A stretch of DNA of 36,364 nt from DATLYH01 sp035575035 (lineage in GTDB: Bacteria; Planctomycetota; Planctomycetia; Gemmatales; Gemmataceae). The notes beneath the pieces are model-generated. The model searched no databases and had not been told where the DNA came from. It was given only the letters and a program-made list of their open reading frames with translations. The position numbers and the translations under genes are program-made. Positions 22,258 to 31,290 of this stretch are shown here, one piece after another (the stretch's first letter is position 1; every line of letters begins with the position of its first letter). The stretch lies in NCBI GenBank assembly GCA_035575035.1, contig DATLYH010000213.1, forward strand, positions 1 to 36,364, written 5' to 3'.

Positions 22258-24381
22258 TCAGATCCCCAGTTGCCAGAACAAGAAACTCCAAATATCCGTC
22301 AATTCATCCAGGACCTTGCTCCGCGGCTTGCCCTGGCCATGGCCGGCCTTCGTCTCCAGCCGCAGCAGGATCGGCCGATCCGTCGGGTCCGATGCCGTCG
22401 CCGCCTGGAGCCGAGCCGCCATCTTGCGGGCATGCAGCGCGTCCACCCGGGTGTCCGACTCCGCTGTCGCCAGCAGGACCGCCGGATAGGCCGTGCCGTC
22501 CTTGACCCGGTGATACGGCGAGTAGGCATACAGCCACTTGAACTGCTCCGGGTCGTCCGCCGAGCCGTACTCCGGAATCCACAAGCGGGCGATCAGGAAC
22601 TTGTGATAGCGCACCATGTCAAGCAGCGGCACTTGGCAGACCACGGCCCGGAACAGGTCCGGCCGCTGCGTTAGCGCCGCCCCCACCAACAGGCCGCCGT
22701 TCGAGCCTCCCTGGATCGCCAGTCGGTTCGGGTTGGTGTACTTCTCGGCGATCAGCCACTCCGCCGCCGCGAGGAAGTCATCGAAGACGTTCTGCTTCTT
22801 GCCGAGCATGCCGGCCTGGTGCCATTCCTCGCCGTACTCGCCGCCGCCGCGGAGGTTGGCGATGGCCAAAAGGCCGCCCCGCTCCAGGAACAAGAAGCGG
22901 GCCGGGTTGAAACTCGGCGTCAACGCGATGTTGAAGCCGCCGTAGCCGTACAGCAACGTCGGGTTGTTCCCGTCCCGCTTCAACCCCTTCTTGTGGGCCA
23001 GGAACATGGTTACCGGCGTCCCATCCTTCGATCGGTAGGTGACCTGCTCAACCTCATAAGCGCTGAAGTCGATGTCGGCCTTGACCTGTTCCCACAGCTG
23101 CGACCGCCTGGTCTTCAGGTCCACGTGGTAGACCGTCGGCGGCACCGTGAACGACTGGAAACCGTAGAGCAATTCGTCGCCGTCCCATTCGCCGCCCAAC
23201 CCGGCCACGGTGCCGAGGGTCGGCAGCGCGACCTCGTGGGTCGGCCGGCCATTGCGGTCAAACAGGCGGAGGCGCGACGAGGCCTTGACGCTGTACTCGG
23301 CGACCAAGGTGTCGCCGATGGCCGCCACCGCCTCAAGGACGTCGCCGCTCTCGGGGATGATCTCCTGCCACTGATCGCGGGCCGGCTTCTCCGGATCGAC
23401 GCGGTACAGGCGGTAGCGCGGGGCCTTTTCATTGGTGCGGATGTAGAAGCGGTCGTTGCGGACGATCACCTCGAAGATGGCGTTTACCTTCTCGACCAGC
23501 GGTTCGAAGCGGACGGCGTCCTTCGTCAGGTCGGCGAAGAAGATTTCCGACTTGGCCCAGCCCTGTTGGACGGTAACGGCCAGCCAGCGGCCATCGGGCG
23601 AGAGCTTGACGATCGGCCAATCCTCGGCTGCCCGGCCCTCGCCGAAGACGCGCGGATCGCTTGCCGGATCGGTGCCCAGTACGTGCAGGTAGACGTGGCG
23701 ATGGTAATTCTCCTCCCCCTTCGGCACGCTGTCGGGGGCCGGGTAGCGCGTGTAGTAGAAGGCCTTGCCGTCCGGCCGCCAGGCCACCGAGCAGGCGCGT
23801 GTCCGGGGGATAACGTCGGGCAGGTCCTTACCGGTGTCCACATCACGGACATAGAGGGTGGACTGCTCGCTGCCATCGCGCGACAGGCCATAGGCCAGCA
23901 GCTTGCCGTCGCGGCTGGGGTACCACCAGTCGAGCGCCACGGTGCCGTCAGCGGCCAGTTGATTGGGATCAAGGAGCACCCGCTCGGGACCCCGCAGTCC
24001 CTCGCGGACGTAGAGGATCGGCTGGTTCTGCTTGCCCTCGCGGCGGGTGTAGAAGTAACGCCCCTTGACGGGGGTTGGGGTGCCGATGGTGCCGATGTCC
24101 AGCAGGGTGTCGAGGCGCTCGCGGATTTGCTCACGGCCCGGCAGCTTGTCCAGCACGGAGCGGGTGAAGGCGTTCTGCTTCGCGACCCACTCCTTGACCG
24201 CGGGATTATCGCCATCCTCCAGCCAGCGATACGGGTCGGCCACCGCGACCCCGTGGAGCGTGTCCACGACCTCCTCGATCCGGCTGGGCGGATAGGACAA
24301 CCTTTTTTCGTCCGATGCAACGGTCGGCACGAAGCTCATCAGTGCTAGAATGGTCCACAGAGGCAATAAGCGGTCAGACAT
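22258..24381 (-). CDS. Prolyl oligopeptidase (S9A), exported
   Basis: A 707-aa serine peptidase that cuts short peptides after proline. ATG 24381 follows AAGGAGG by 8 nt, and residues 1-23 form a signal peptide, so it acts outside the cytoplasm. Residues about 30-110 and 440-707 form the alpha/beta-hydrolase and 110-440 the beta-propeller gate. YPPSRIEEVVDTLHGVAVAD and DPYRWLED are the family N-terminal marks. The catalytic triad is Ser560 (QGGSNGGLL), Asp643 (AESDTRVD) and His681 (AGHGQGK). LRGGGEYGEEWHQAG is highly conserved. Length matches the family (about 700). It is convergent with nagB across direct repeats. Confidence 0.95.
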   Translation of the reverse strand: MSDRLLPLWTILALMSFVPTVASDEKRLSYPPSRIEEVVDTLHGVAVADPYRWLEDGDNPAVKEWVAKQNAFTRSVLDKLPGREQIRERLDTLLDIGTIGTPTPVKGRYFYTRREGKQNQPILYVREGLRGPERVLLDPNQLAADGTVALDWWYPSRDGKLLAYGLSRDGSEQSTLYVRDVDTGKDLPDVIPRTRACSVAWRPDGKAFYYTRYPAPDSVPKGEENYHRHVYLHVLGTDPASDPRVFGEGRAAEDWPIVKLSPDGRWLAVTVQQGWAKSEIFFADLTKDAVRFEPLVEKVNAIFEVIVRNDRFYIRTNEKAPRYRLYRVDPEKPARDQWQEIIPESGDVLEAVAAIGDTLVAEYSVKASSRLRLFDRNGRPTHEVALPTLGTVAGLGGEWDGDELLYGFQSFTVPPTVYHVDLKTRRSQLWEQVKADIDFSAYEVEQVTYRSKDGTPVTMFLAHKKGLKRDGNNPTLLYGYGGFNIALTPSFNPARFLFLERGGLLAIANLRGGGEYGEEWHQAGMLGKKQNVFDDFLAAAEWLIAEKYTNPNRLAIQGGSNGGLLVGAALTQRPDLFRAVVCQVPLLDMVRYHKFLIARLWIPEYGSADDPEQFKWLYAYSPYHRVKDGTAYPAVLLATAESDTRVDALHARKMAARLQAATASDPTDRPILLRLETKAGHGQGKPRSKVLDELTDIWSFLFWQLGI

Positions 24382-24468
24382 GGCGACGGCCTCCTTACAG
24401 GTTGTGACGTTGCCTGGAGTATTCTAGCGGCCAGCGCCCGCAGCCGCGCTATCCAAGGGAGGGGTCCT

Positions 24469-24654
24469 GTGGACCACCGGCAAGAACACCATCAGCACCA
24501 CCGCCAGGAGAGGGAGCGCCGGATCGCCAAGGAGAAGGAGCGCGAACGGGAGGAAGAGAACCTACCGCGGGTAATCCACCCCGCTTGGTTTTTGGTGCTG
24601 GGAGTGGTGCTCACCGTCCTGGCCGTGCTGGTCTGGACGTTCATGTTCAGTTGA
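24469..24654 (+). CDS. Small charged protein with one membrane helix
   Basis: A 61-aa protein from GTG 24469 with a strong AAGGGAGGGG 4 nt upstream. The N-terminal half is strongly charged (MDHRQEHHQHHRQERERR, then Lys/Glu-rich), and the C-terminal half is a hydrophobic helix (WFLVLGVVLTVLAVLVWTFM). A cytoplasmic charged helix with a C-terminal membrane anchor is likely. The His cluster (HHQHH) could bind metal but this is speculation. No family recognised. It is divergent from the S9A peptidase and convergent with the cyclase-fold gene 40 nt away. Confidence 0.6.
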   Translation: MDHRQEHHQHHRQERERRIAKEKEREREEENLPRVIHPAWFLVLGVVLTVLAVLVWTFMFS

Positions 24655-24694
24655 GGCCCTGGGGCGGCATCCGTCTGGCTCCCGGCCTTCCCTT

Positions 24695-25744
24695 TCACTT
24701 GTCGGCGGCCGGCGGGCAGGCCAGCGCCAGGGCCATGACGGCCCAGGCAGTGGCGGTGCTGGAGATCCATTGGTCCTTGCCGTGCGGGAAGCCGCTCTCA
24801 AAGTAGAGCTGGAATGGCCGGCTCCGCGAGCGCACCAGCCAGGAGCCGTCCTCCAGCTGGCTCGCGATCAGGAACGTCATGCCGCGCTGGTAGGCGGGGT
24901 CGCTCGTCGGCAGGCCGCCGGCCAGGTGTAGCGCCGCCAGGGCTGATCCGGTGGCATAGGCGTCGCTTTCCAGGTCGTCGGTCTGGGTCCAGCCGCCGTC
25001 CTGGCGCTGGGTCCGCAACAGCTCCTGGGCCGCGGCCTGAATCTCTTTGTCATCCGCGTCGGCGTACTTCAGGCCCCAGAGGCGGAACACTCGGTCCTCG
25101 GTGTCCACGGCCGGCGCCGCCCGCAGCCAACGGCGCACCTGCTCAGTGCGGCCGGCGATGCGCTCCTGCTGTGCCTCGATGCCGAAGACTCGAAGGCCGC
25201 GCAGGGCCAGGTAGGTGGTGGTGAAGGAGCTGGCCTCGGACGGCGGTCGTTTCGAGACGGTCCGCCAGTGGTCCTGGTCCTTGTCGCGCAGCAGCAGGTA
25301 CTCGGCGACGGCCGACGTGGTTTCGTCCGGCTTCCAACCGCCGGCCTCTAGGGCCCAGAGGGCGTAGCCGGCCGTGTCGGCCTGCCCGCCCTGACCGCGG
25401 CCCTTCTCATAGTTCTCGCGGTTCTTCGCCAGAAAGTCGGCGGTGAAGCGGACCTGCCTTTGCAGTCCCTCCTCGTCGACCTCGAAGCCGCGCGCCCGGG
25501 CCGTGCTCAGCGCCAGGATCGGCACCCCCTGGTGGTGGCAAGAAAAGCACTCGCGGTGGCGCAGATACTCGGCGCCGCTTTTCTGCATCAGGACAGCGGC
25601 CCGGCGGACGGCGGATTTGACCGCCTCCGGCGCCGGCCCCTTGGCCCTCTCCGCCGCGGAGGGCGAGGAGGAATCGGCGTGCAACGGAGCAGCGAATCCC
25701 AGGGCAAGCAGCAGGACGGCCGCGGTGGCGAGCGGACCGGACAT
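24695..25744 (-). CDS. Exported squalene-cyclase-fold protein with a CxxCH motif
   Basis: A 349-aa protein; GGAGG lies 8 nt before ATG 25744 and residues 1-24 form a signal peptide ending LHA-DS. After it, RHRECFSCHHQGVPILAL carries CFSCH, the pattern for covalent heme c attachment. The rest is built of alpha/alpha hairpin repeats of the prenyltransferase/squalene oxidase type, such as ADTAGYALWALEAGGW, RTQRQDGGWTQTDDLESDAY, SQLEDGSWLVRSRS and ISSTATAWAVMALAL. It lacks the DxDD motif of cyclases, so catalysis of that kind is unlikely; a periplasmic binding or redox protein is more plausible. Such proteins are common in planctomycetes and acidobacteria with unknown function. Confidence 0.85.
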   Translation of the reverse strand: MSGPLATAAVLLLALGFAAPLHADSSSPSAAERAKGPAPEAVKSAVRRAAVLMQKSGAEYLRHRECFSCHHQGVPILALSTARARGFEVDEEGLQRQVRFTADFLAKNRENYEKGRGQGGQADTAGYALWALEAGGWKPDETTSAVAEYLLLRDKDQDHWRTVSKRPPSEASSFTTTYLALRGLRVFGIEAQQERIAGRTEQVRRWLRAAPAVDTEDRVFRLWGLKYADADDKEIQAAAQELLRTQRQDGGWTQTDDLESDAYATGSALAALHLAGGLPTSDPAYQRGMTFLIASQLEDGSWLVRSRSRPFQLYFESGFPHGKDQWISSTATAWAVMALALACPPAADK

Positions 25745-25836
25745 GCGAGGGCCCTCCGATGTCAGGGCGCTTCAGGTGCGGCTTCTCTCACTATAGCCGG
25801 GGAGCGCCGTTCTGATCAAACAGATAACCGGCCGAC

Positions 25837-26883
25837 TCAGATGATGTCCAGGGACTGCGCAGCGATGGATTGACTGCGGATCATCTCGATGAAGGCGCGG
25901 AGAAACTCGGGCTGGAACTGACTGCCGCTACCGGCCCGTATTATCTCCAGGGCCTGTTCGGTCGTCAGGGCGGCCCGGTAGGCCCGGTTGCTGGTCAGGG
26001 CGTCGAAGCAATCGGGGATGGCGATCAGGCGTCCCAACAACGGGATCTGGTCCCCCCGGAGTCCGTCGGGGTAACCTTTGCCGTCGATCCGCTCGTGGTG
26101 GCTGCGGATGCCCCCCAGGATGGTCCGATTGCGGATGATCGGCATCAGGATGCGCTCGCCGATGACCGGATGATCGCGGACCCGGTCATGCTCCTCAGGG
26201 GTCAGCCGGCCGGGCTTGTTGAGGATGGCTTCCGGCACGCCGACTTTGCCCACGTCGTGCAGCTTGGCCGCCAGGCTGAGCTGCTTGCGCAGGCGGCGGT
26301 CCAGGCCCAGGGCATCGGCCAACCGCAGTGCGTAGCGGTGCGTCCGCAGCGAATGGCCGACGGTATAGGCGTCGCGTTCCTCGATGGCCCGAACCAGGGT
26401 CTCAATGCCCGACAGGAAGGTGTGGCGGACGCGGCGTGTCTGGCGGCGGACGGCCCGCTCCAGGCGGCGGCGGAGGCGCTCGCGCTGCCGCTGCAACCGG
26501 TGGGCGCGGAGGGTGGTTTCCAGGGCATGGCGAAACTCATCAAGCTTGATCGGCTTGAGGAAGTAGTGGTCGGCCCCCGCCTCCAGGCACTGATGGGCGG
26601 CGTCGCTGTCGTCGCCGGCGGTGATGACGATGATGCCGGTCCCCGGCCAGCGGCGCTGGACCTCCTGCACCAGCCAGACGCCGCCGCGCCCCGGCATGCG
26701 CAGGTCGGTGACCACGATCTCCGTAGGCCGTTGCTCCAACAGCTGCAGGGCCTGCTCGGCGCTGGATGCTACCTGACACTCGAAGTTCCACGAGCGGGCA
26801 GCGCGGACTAGCACGTCCTGTGCCAGCGGCTCATCCTCGACCACGGTGATGGTGATGGCGGCCGCATCACGATGCAGTGGCAT
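25837..26883 (-). CDS. Response regulator with HD-GYP phosphodiesterase output
   Basis: A 348-aa cytoplasmic protein. I start at ATG 26883 (MPLHRDAAAITITVVEDEPL) because the receiver domain begins there; the upstream in-frame extension is low-complexity. Residues 10-125 are a REC domain with Glu16-Asp17, phospho-acceptor Asp60 (VVTDLRMPGRGG) and Lys110 (FLKPIK). A basic helical linker (130-153) leads to HD-GYP at 165-340: HSLRTHRYALRLA, the HD pair at 209-210 (KLHDVGKVGVP), DHPVIGERIL, HHERIDGKGYPDGLRGDQIP and DCFDALTSNRAYR. HD-GYP domains hydrolyse cyclic-di-GMP. All key residues are present, so it should be active. Its histidine kinase is not adjacent; the Shine-Dalgarno is weak. Confidence 0.93.
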   Translation of the reverse strand: MPLHRDAAAITITVVEDEPLAQDVLVRAARSWNFECQVASSAEQALQLLEQRPTEIVVTDLRMPGRGGVWLVQEVQRRWPGTGIIVITAGDDSDAAHQCLEAGADHYFLKPIKLDEFRHALETTLRAHRLQRQRERLRRRLERAVRRQTRRVRHTFLSGIETLVRAIEERDAYTVGHSLRTHRYALRLADALGLDRRLRKQLSLAAKLHDVGKVGVPEAILNKPGRLTPEEHDRVRDHPVIGERILMPIIRNRTILGGIRSHHERIDGKGYPDGLRGDQIPLLGRLIAIPDCFDALTSNRAYRAALTTEQALEIIRAGSGSQFQPEFLRAFIEMIRSQSIAAQSLDII

Positions 26884-27513
26884 GGCTCGACACGGACTCC
26901 AGGGTGCTGTTCGGCTCGCGGTTGATCCCGTCAACCCAGCGCGGGCGAAAGGGCGCTGCCGGCAGCGGCTGTCTCCGACCGCCGTCCGTGCTAGGTGCCA
27001 CCATCTGTTCCGTGCGGAAGGGAAAGGAGTGCGTCCTGTCACTCCATTGGGACAAGACTGAGATAGGGTATCTCAGCAAGAGGGGCGAGTCCGATCCACC
27101 CTCCCAGACACCGGAGAGTGTAACTCACACGAGTGGGATGGGCAACCAGTCCGCCAGCGTTGTAGCCCAATTCACCAGAATTCGGGTCAGCCCTAGGGGT
27201 TCCCCCGAATTCCGGCAGGCTGTAGCCGAATTCGCCAGAATTCGGGTCAACACCAGGGATTCCCCGAAGTCGGGCGACTTCGGTTCCGAAGCTGAGTTCC
27301 TCTAAAACCCAGCGAATTCGGCTATGGTGTGGTCCCTCCTTATAGGTCCCTTAAGCCTCCCACCAGAAGAATGAGCAAATCCCCGGTAGTATTGACGCAA
27401 GGGGATAGGGATTGGTTCCCAAAATCAGGATGCGATTCAGGCGATTGCCAAACTAAAACCCGACTATTGGGGCAGTTGAGCAATCCGACCGTCGGGCATC
27501 CCCCGGATCGGGC
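26884..27513. other. 630-nt non-coding region
   Basis: Lies upstream of the HD-GYP gene and downstream of the M14-S9 gene. No protein-like frame. It contains the 60-bp tandem duplication at 27161-27280 and several GAATTC-rich stretches, and is lower in GC than the genes around it. No terminator or RNA gene recognised. Confidence 0.55.
27161..27280. repeat. Two diverged 60-nt tandem units rich in GAATTC
   Basis: Unit 1 (27161-27220) begins TGTAGCCCAATTCACCAGAA and unit 2 (27221-27280) TGTAGCCGAATTCGCCAGAA; both continue TTCGGGTCA. Similarity falls off in the second half of the unit. Confidence 0.75.
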
Positions 27514-30500
27514 TTATGGCTCCGGCTTTAGCGTCCGCTTCATGAAATCGATCATCAGCCGTTGATAGTGCCGGCCCAGTAAGCCATGCCGGGCCCGGGG
27601 ATAGACCATGACCTCGAAATCCTTGTCGGCGCGCTGCAAGGCGTCGATCAGTTGGAGGCTGTTCTGAGCGTGGACGTTATCGTCCATCAACCCGTGAATG
27701 ATAAGCAGTTTGCCATGCAGGTCGCGCGCGGCCCGGACCACCGAGGTGACATTGTACCCCTCTGGGTTCTCCTGCGGCGTGTTCATGTAGCGCTCGGTGT
27801 AGATCGAGTCGTAGTTCCGCCAGTCGGTGACCGGGGCGCTGGCGATGCCAGCCGCAAACAGTTTGCTGTGCGTCAAGGCGTAGGCGGTCAGGAAGCCGCC
27901 GTAACTGTGGCCGCTCATGCCGATCCGGGTAGGGTCGATGTAGGAATGGGTTGTCAGCCAGCGGAGGGCCGTCTCGATGTCCTTAAGCTCCTGCACGCCG
28001 AGCTGCCGGTAGGCGGTCCAGGTCGAGCAGGCCCCCTTGCCGCTGGCACTGCGCGGGTCGCAGCGGAAGACAACGAAGCCCATCTGCGCCAGCATCTCGT
28101 CGCGTACCCGCCCCCCACCCCAGCTGTCCTGGATCGTCGGAGCGTGCGGCCCGCCGTAGGTCATAAACCACACCGGGTAGCGCCGCCCGGGGTCGAAGTC
28201 GGGCGGCCGCAGCAGGCTTCCCTCCAGGACGAACCCGTCGGCGGTCGGGATCTGCACCAACTCGTACTGGCCGCGGCGGTACTCCTCCAGGACATAGACC
28301 GGGTTGGTGTCCAGCGTGCGGGCCGGCGACCCGTCGGCATGATACAGCCGCACTTGCACCGGCGTCTGATGATTGCTCCACGAGTCGATGAAGAACTTCC
28401 CTTTGGGGCCGACGCTCACCCGATGATCGCCCGGCAGACTGGTCAGGCGCTCCAGGGCACTGCCGTCGAGCCGGACGCGGTAGAGGTTGACGGCCAAATG
28501 GCTGTCGCGCGTCCCGGAGAAGTAGACCCAGCCGCCCTCCTCATCGACCAGATGAAGAGTGCGGGCTTCCCACGGGCCGCTGGTGATCGGTCCCTTGAAC
28601 CTGCCGTCCTTGTCAAAGTGGTAGAGATGCCTCCAGCCGGTGCGCTCGCTGGGCAGCAGGAACGACCCGTCCTTGAGGAAGGTCGGAGCGCCCGGATCAT
28701 CGACCCAGGCCTTGGTCGTCTCGCGGAAGAGACGTGTCGGCTCGCCGCCGTCGCGTGCCACCAGGCAGACATCGAGCCAGGTCTGGGCCCGGTCCTGGAC
28801 GTAGAAATAGACGCGCTGACTGTCAGGCGTCCAGCCGGCGCGCACCAGGAGGGTGGCCGTCTCCGAGTAATCCCTCAAGTCGGCCCAGGCCGGCGTTCCT
28901 CCCGCGACCGTGACGATGCCGAGCTTGACCAACGGGTTGGGGGCGCCCGCCTTCGGGTACGGGGTTGCCTCGACTGCCGGACGGGGCGAGACGGGATCGA
29001 CCAGGGTGAACTTGTGCACGGGGGTGTCGTCGAACCGGAGGAAGGCGATGCGCGAGGAATCGGGGCTCCACCAGTACGCCTGCCGGCGGCGGTTGAAGAC
29101 CTCCTCGAAGTAGACCCAGTCCGCCTTGCCATTGAGGATTAACTCGCTGCCGTCGGTGGTGAGGGCCCGTTCGGTCTGCGTGGCCAGATCGACGACGTGC
29201 AAGTTGTTGTCACGAACGAAGGCCACGAACTTGCCGTCCGGGCTGAACGAGACCAGCTCCTTGTTCCCGGGCGTCCGCGTGAGGCGCACTGCGCCGGTGC
29301 CATCGAGGTTGCAGTAGTAGAGGTCGTCCGCATGTAGGAACAGGGCGCCGGTGCGCTGCGGGTTCAGCCGCAGCTGAGGCGACCGAGCCAGCGACTGAGC
29401 GGCCGATCGGCCGATGGTAGGGAGCGAGGCCAGGCCGCGGGCCAGCTTCTCAGGATCATAAAACGGCTCCGAGCGTCCCGTCAGCGCGTGGACCTTGCGC
29501 AGCCGGCCCTCCTTGACCTGCAAGAAATGCTCGCCGTCCTCGAGCCAGACCAGCCCGGAGACCGGCGCGCCGCTGAAACTCAACGGGCGACCGGCGGCGT
29601 AGACCGTCTCGAACGTGATCGGTTTGTTCATCACCCGGTCCTCGGCCAGGGGGCGCACCCGGCCTGCGGTGAGCGGCACGGCCGCGGGCAGACGGAGGAC
29701 AGGGAAATCCTGGCCCTCCTGGAGAACCTCGTCGAAGAAGTTCCAGGTCGCCAGGCCGTCGGCCGACTGCGGCTCAAGCAGGTAGGTCGCCAGGCTGCCG
29801 AGCGGCTGGGCGGTCCGCACCAGGATGGTCCCCGCCTCAAGGCGGCGGCTCGCGGGACGGGCCGTGGCTTCCAGCGTCACCGGATGATGCTTCTGGAAAA
29901 CGGCCGCGCGGGTGATCCGGTCGATGCGATAGACTTCGACGTCCAGCTCAATGTCCTCGCGCAGCTCCTCGACCTCAATACCGTGGCGCTGGAGGTTCTC
30001 GACCACCCGACCCAGGCGGGCGGGGAACAGGTAAGCGTAGGGCCGGCGAACCGAGAGGACCGGCTCGGTGCCGCCCAGATACTCGACCTCGTACTCGTGG
30101 GGTTTGTCGGTGGCGATGCGCCGGCCGTCGCGGACCTCCTCGACGAAGCCAAGTACGCGAACCGGTCGGCCCAGCGGCACAGCTTGGTGCCGGAGGACGA
30201 TCAGGTCCTTCTCGCCCGGCGCGCGGCCGGCTCGGACGGTCGCCTCGCGGGCCTCGGCCAGCAGCTTGCCGACCTTGTCCTTGTTCGCGGCGGTGTACTC
30301 ACAGATGCTTTGCACGAATGCCTTGCTGGCCAGGACGCGATCCTTGAACGGGGCGTAACTGTACGACTCGGCGAGGATGGCGATGCGGTTGCGCAGGCCG
30401 ACGTAGTGCCAGCCATAGCGCGGGAGAGGCGAGACCGTTTCCCAGCGGCGGCGGTCGGCGGAGAAGTTGCCGTAAAAGTATGACTTGTAGCCGACGGCCT

Positions 30501-31290
30501 TCTCCATCCGCCGGCCGGCCTCGGGCAGCAGCTCGTCGCGGGTGAAGGCAATCAGGCGGGGATCGCCAGCCGGGCAGCGGCCCCCTTCGTAGGTCAGCGT
30601 GTAGCGGTGGCGTGAGCCGTTGGTCGTGTGCAGGTCGATGAAGACGGCCGGGTCCCACTTATTGAGGAAGCGGACCAGGGCGCGGACCTCGGGGCTTTCG
30701 AGCTTGACGAAGTCGCGGTTCAGATCAAGGTCCTGGGCGTTGGTACGGGTGCCTACCAGAGGCGGGCCGGCCTGCGTGGGCCGGTTCTTCCCCAACCTCT
30801 CGTTGCCGTCAGGGTTAAAGATCGGAGCAAAGACCAGGACCAGGTCCTTGAGCAGTGGCCACCCCTCACCCCCCACCCCTCTCCCCTCGCGAGGGGAGAG
30901 GGGTGGGGGGTGAGGGGTGGCGATATCACGGGCCAGCATCAGCAGCGCTTCCTTGCCGTCCACCTCGCCGGCGTGGATGTTGCCCATTGCAAAGACGACC
31001 AGCTTCTTGCTGCGGGCCGCTTCCTCGGGAGTCGTCACCGGCGGGTCGGCCAGGATCAACAGCGGCAGTTTGCGCCCCTCGAAGCTGGTCCCTAATGTGC
31101 CGAGCCGGACCACCGGCGATTCCCGGGCCAGCTGCTCGCAGAACTCAATCACTTCCGCATAACGAGAGGTCGCCTGGAAGTTGCTCTTCTCGGCCGGCGT
31201 CTGTGGCGGCCCCGCAGCTGTCGGCGACAGGGGGACAGCGAGGAGCAGAAAGGCGGCCAGCGAGGCGGTTCGCGCGGTTGTCGTTCTCAC
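27514..31290 (-). CDS. Exported M14 carboxypeptidase - S9 (DPP IV-like) peptidase fusion
   Basis: A 1258-aa protein from GTG 31290 with GGAG 7 nt upstream; VRTTTARTASLAAFLLLAV is the signal peptide, so I reject the longer frame from 31458. Residues about 35-310 are an M14 zinc carboxypeptidase: His106 and Glu109 (NIHAGEVDGKE), Arg in DLDLNRDF, third ligand His221 (FIDLHTTN) and catalytic Glu308 (ILAESYSY). From about 570 on comes a DPP IV-type beta-propeller and then an alpha/beta-hydrolase with Ser1129 (GHSYGGFLTA), the DDNVH acidic residue and His1235 (PRARHGLL). The middle has no second signal peptide, so the two enzymes are truly one chain. Residues 125-144 are encoded by a perfect palindrome. 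It would combine C-terminal trimming and dipeptide release outside the cell. Confidence 0.92.
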   Translation of the reverse strand: MRTTTARTASLAAFLLLAVPLSPTAAGPPQTPAEKSNFQATSRYAEVIEFCEQLARESPVVRLGTLGTSFEGRKLPLLILADPPVTTPEEAARSKKLVVFAMGNIHAGEVDGKEALLMLARDIATPHPPPLSPREGRGVGGEGWPLLKDLVLVFAPIFNPDGNERLGKNRPTQAGPPLVGTRTNAQDLDLNRDFVKLESPEVRALVRFLNKWDPAVFIDLHTTNGSRHRYTLTYEGGRCPAGDPRLIAFTRDELLPEAGRRMEKAVGYKSYFYGNFSADRRRWETVSPLPRYGWHYVGLRNRIAILAESYSYAPFKDRVLASKAFVQSICEYTAANKDKVGKLLAEAREATVRAGRAPGEKDLIVLRHQAVPLGRPVRVLGFVEEVRDGRRIATDKPHEYEVEYLGGTEPVLSVRRPYAYLFPARLGRVVENLQRHGIEVEELREDIELDVEVYRIDRITRAAVFQKHHPVTLEATARPASRRLEAGTILVRTAQPLGSLATYLLEPQSADGLATWNFFDEVLQEGQDFPVLRLPAAVPLTAGRVRPLAEDRVMNKPITFETVYAAGRPLSFSGAPVSGLVWLEDGEHFLQVKEGRLRKVHALTGRSEPFYDPEKLARGLASLPTIGRSAAQSLARSPQLRLNPQRTGALFLHADDLYYCNLDGTGAVRLTRTPGNKELVSFSPDGKFVAFVRDNNLHVVDLATQTERALTTDGSELILNGKADWVYFEEVFNRRRQAYWWSPDSSRIAFLRFDDTPVHKFTLVDPVSPRPAVEATPYPKAGAPNPLVKLGIVTVAGGTPAWADLRDYSETATLLVRAGWTPDSQRVYFYVQDRAQTWLDVCLVARDGGEPTRLFRETTKAWVDDPGAPTFLKDGSFLLPSERTGWRHLYHFDKDGRFKGPITSGPWEARTLHLVDEEGGWVYFSGTRDSHLAVNLYRVRLDGSALERLTSLPGDHRVSVGPKGKFFIDSWSNHQTPVQVRLYHADGSPARTLDTNPVYVLEEYRRGQYELVQIPTADGFVLEGSLLRPPDFDPGRRYPVWFMTYGGPHAPTIQDSWGGGRVRDEMLAQMGFVVFRCDPRSASGKGACSTWTAYRQLGVQELKDIETALRWLTTHSYIDPTRIGMSGHSYGGFLTAYALTHSKLFAAGIASAPVTDWRNYDSIYTERYMNTPQENPEGYNVTSVVRAARDLHGKLLIIHGLMDDNVHAQNSLQLIDALQRADKDFEVMVYPRARHGLLGRHYQRLMIDFMKRTLKPEP
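30858..30921. repeat. Perfect 64-bp palindrome inside the M14 domain
   Basis: The two 32-nt arms (30858-30889 and 30890-30921) are exact reverse complements, centred on TCGCGA. The left arm contains CCACCCCTCACCCCCCACCC and CTCTCCCC. Same family as the palindromes in the acylase gene. It is in frame and encodes the peptide containing PPPLSPREGRGVGGEGW. Confidence 0.92.

Noticed and set aside
22819..24348. Long open frame on the plus strand opposite the S9A peptidase gene
   Set aside because: It is the antisense of a complete gene with intact catalytic motifs; its composition is that of a high-GC mirror frame.
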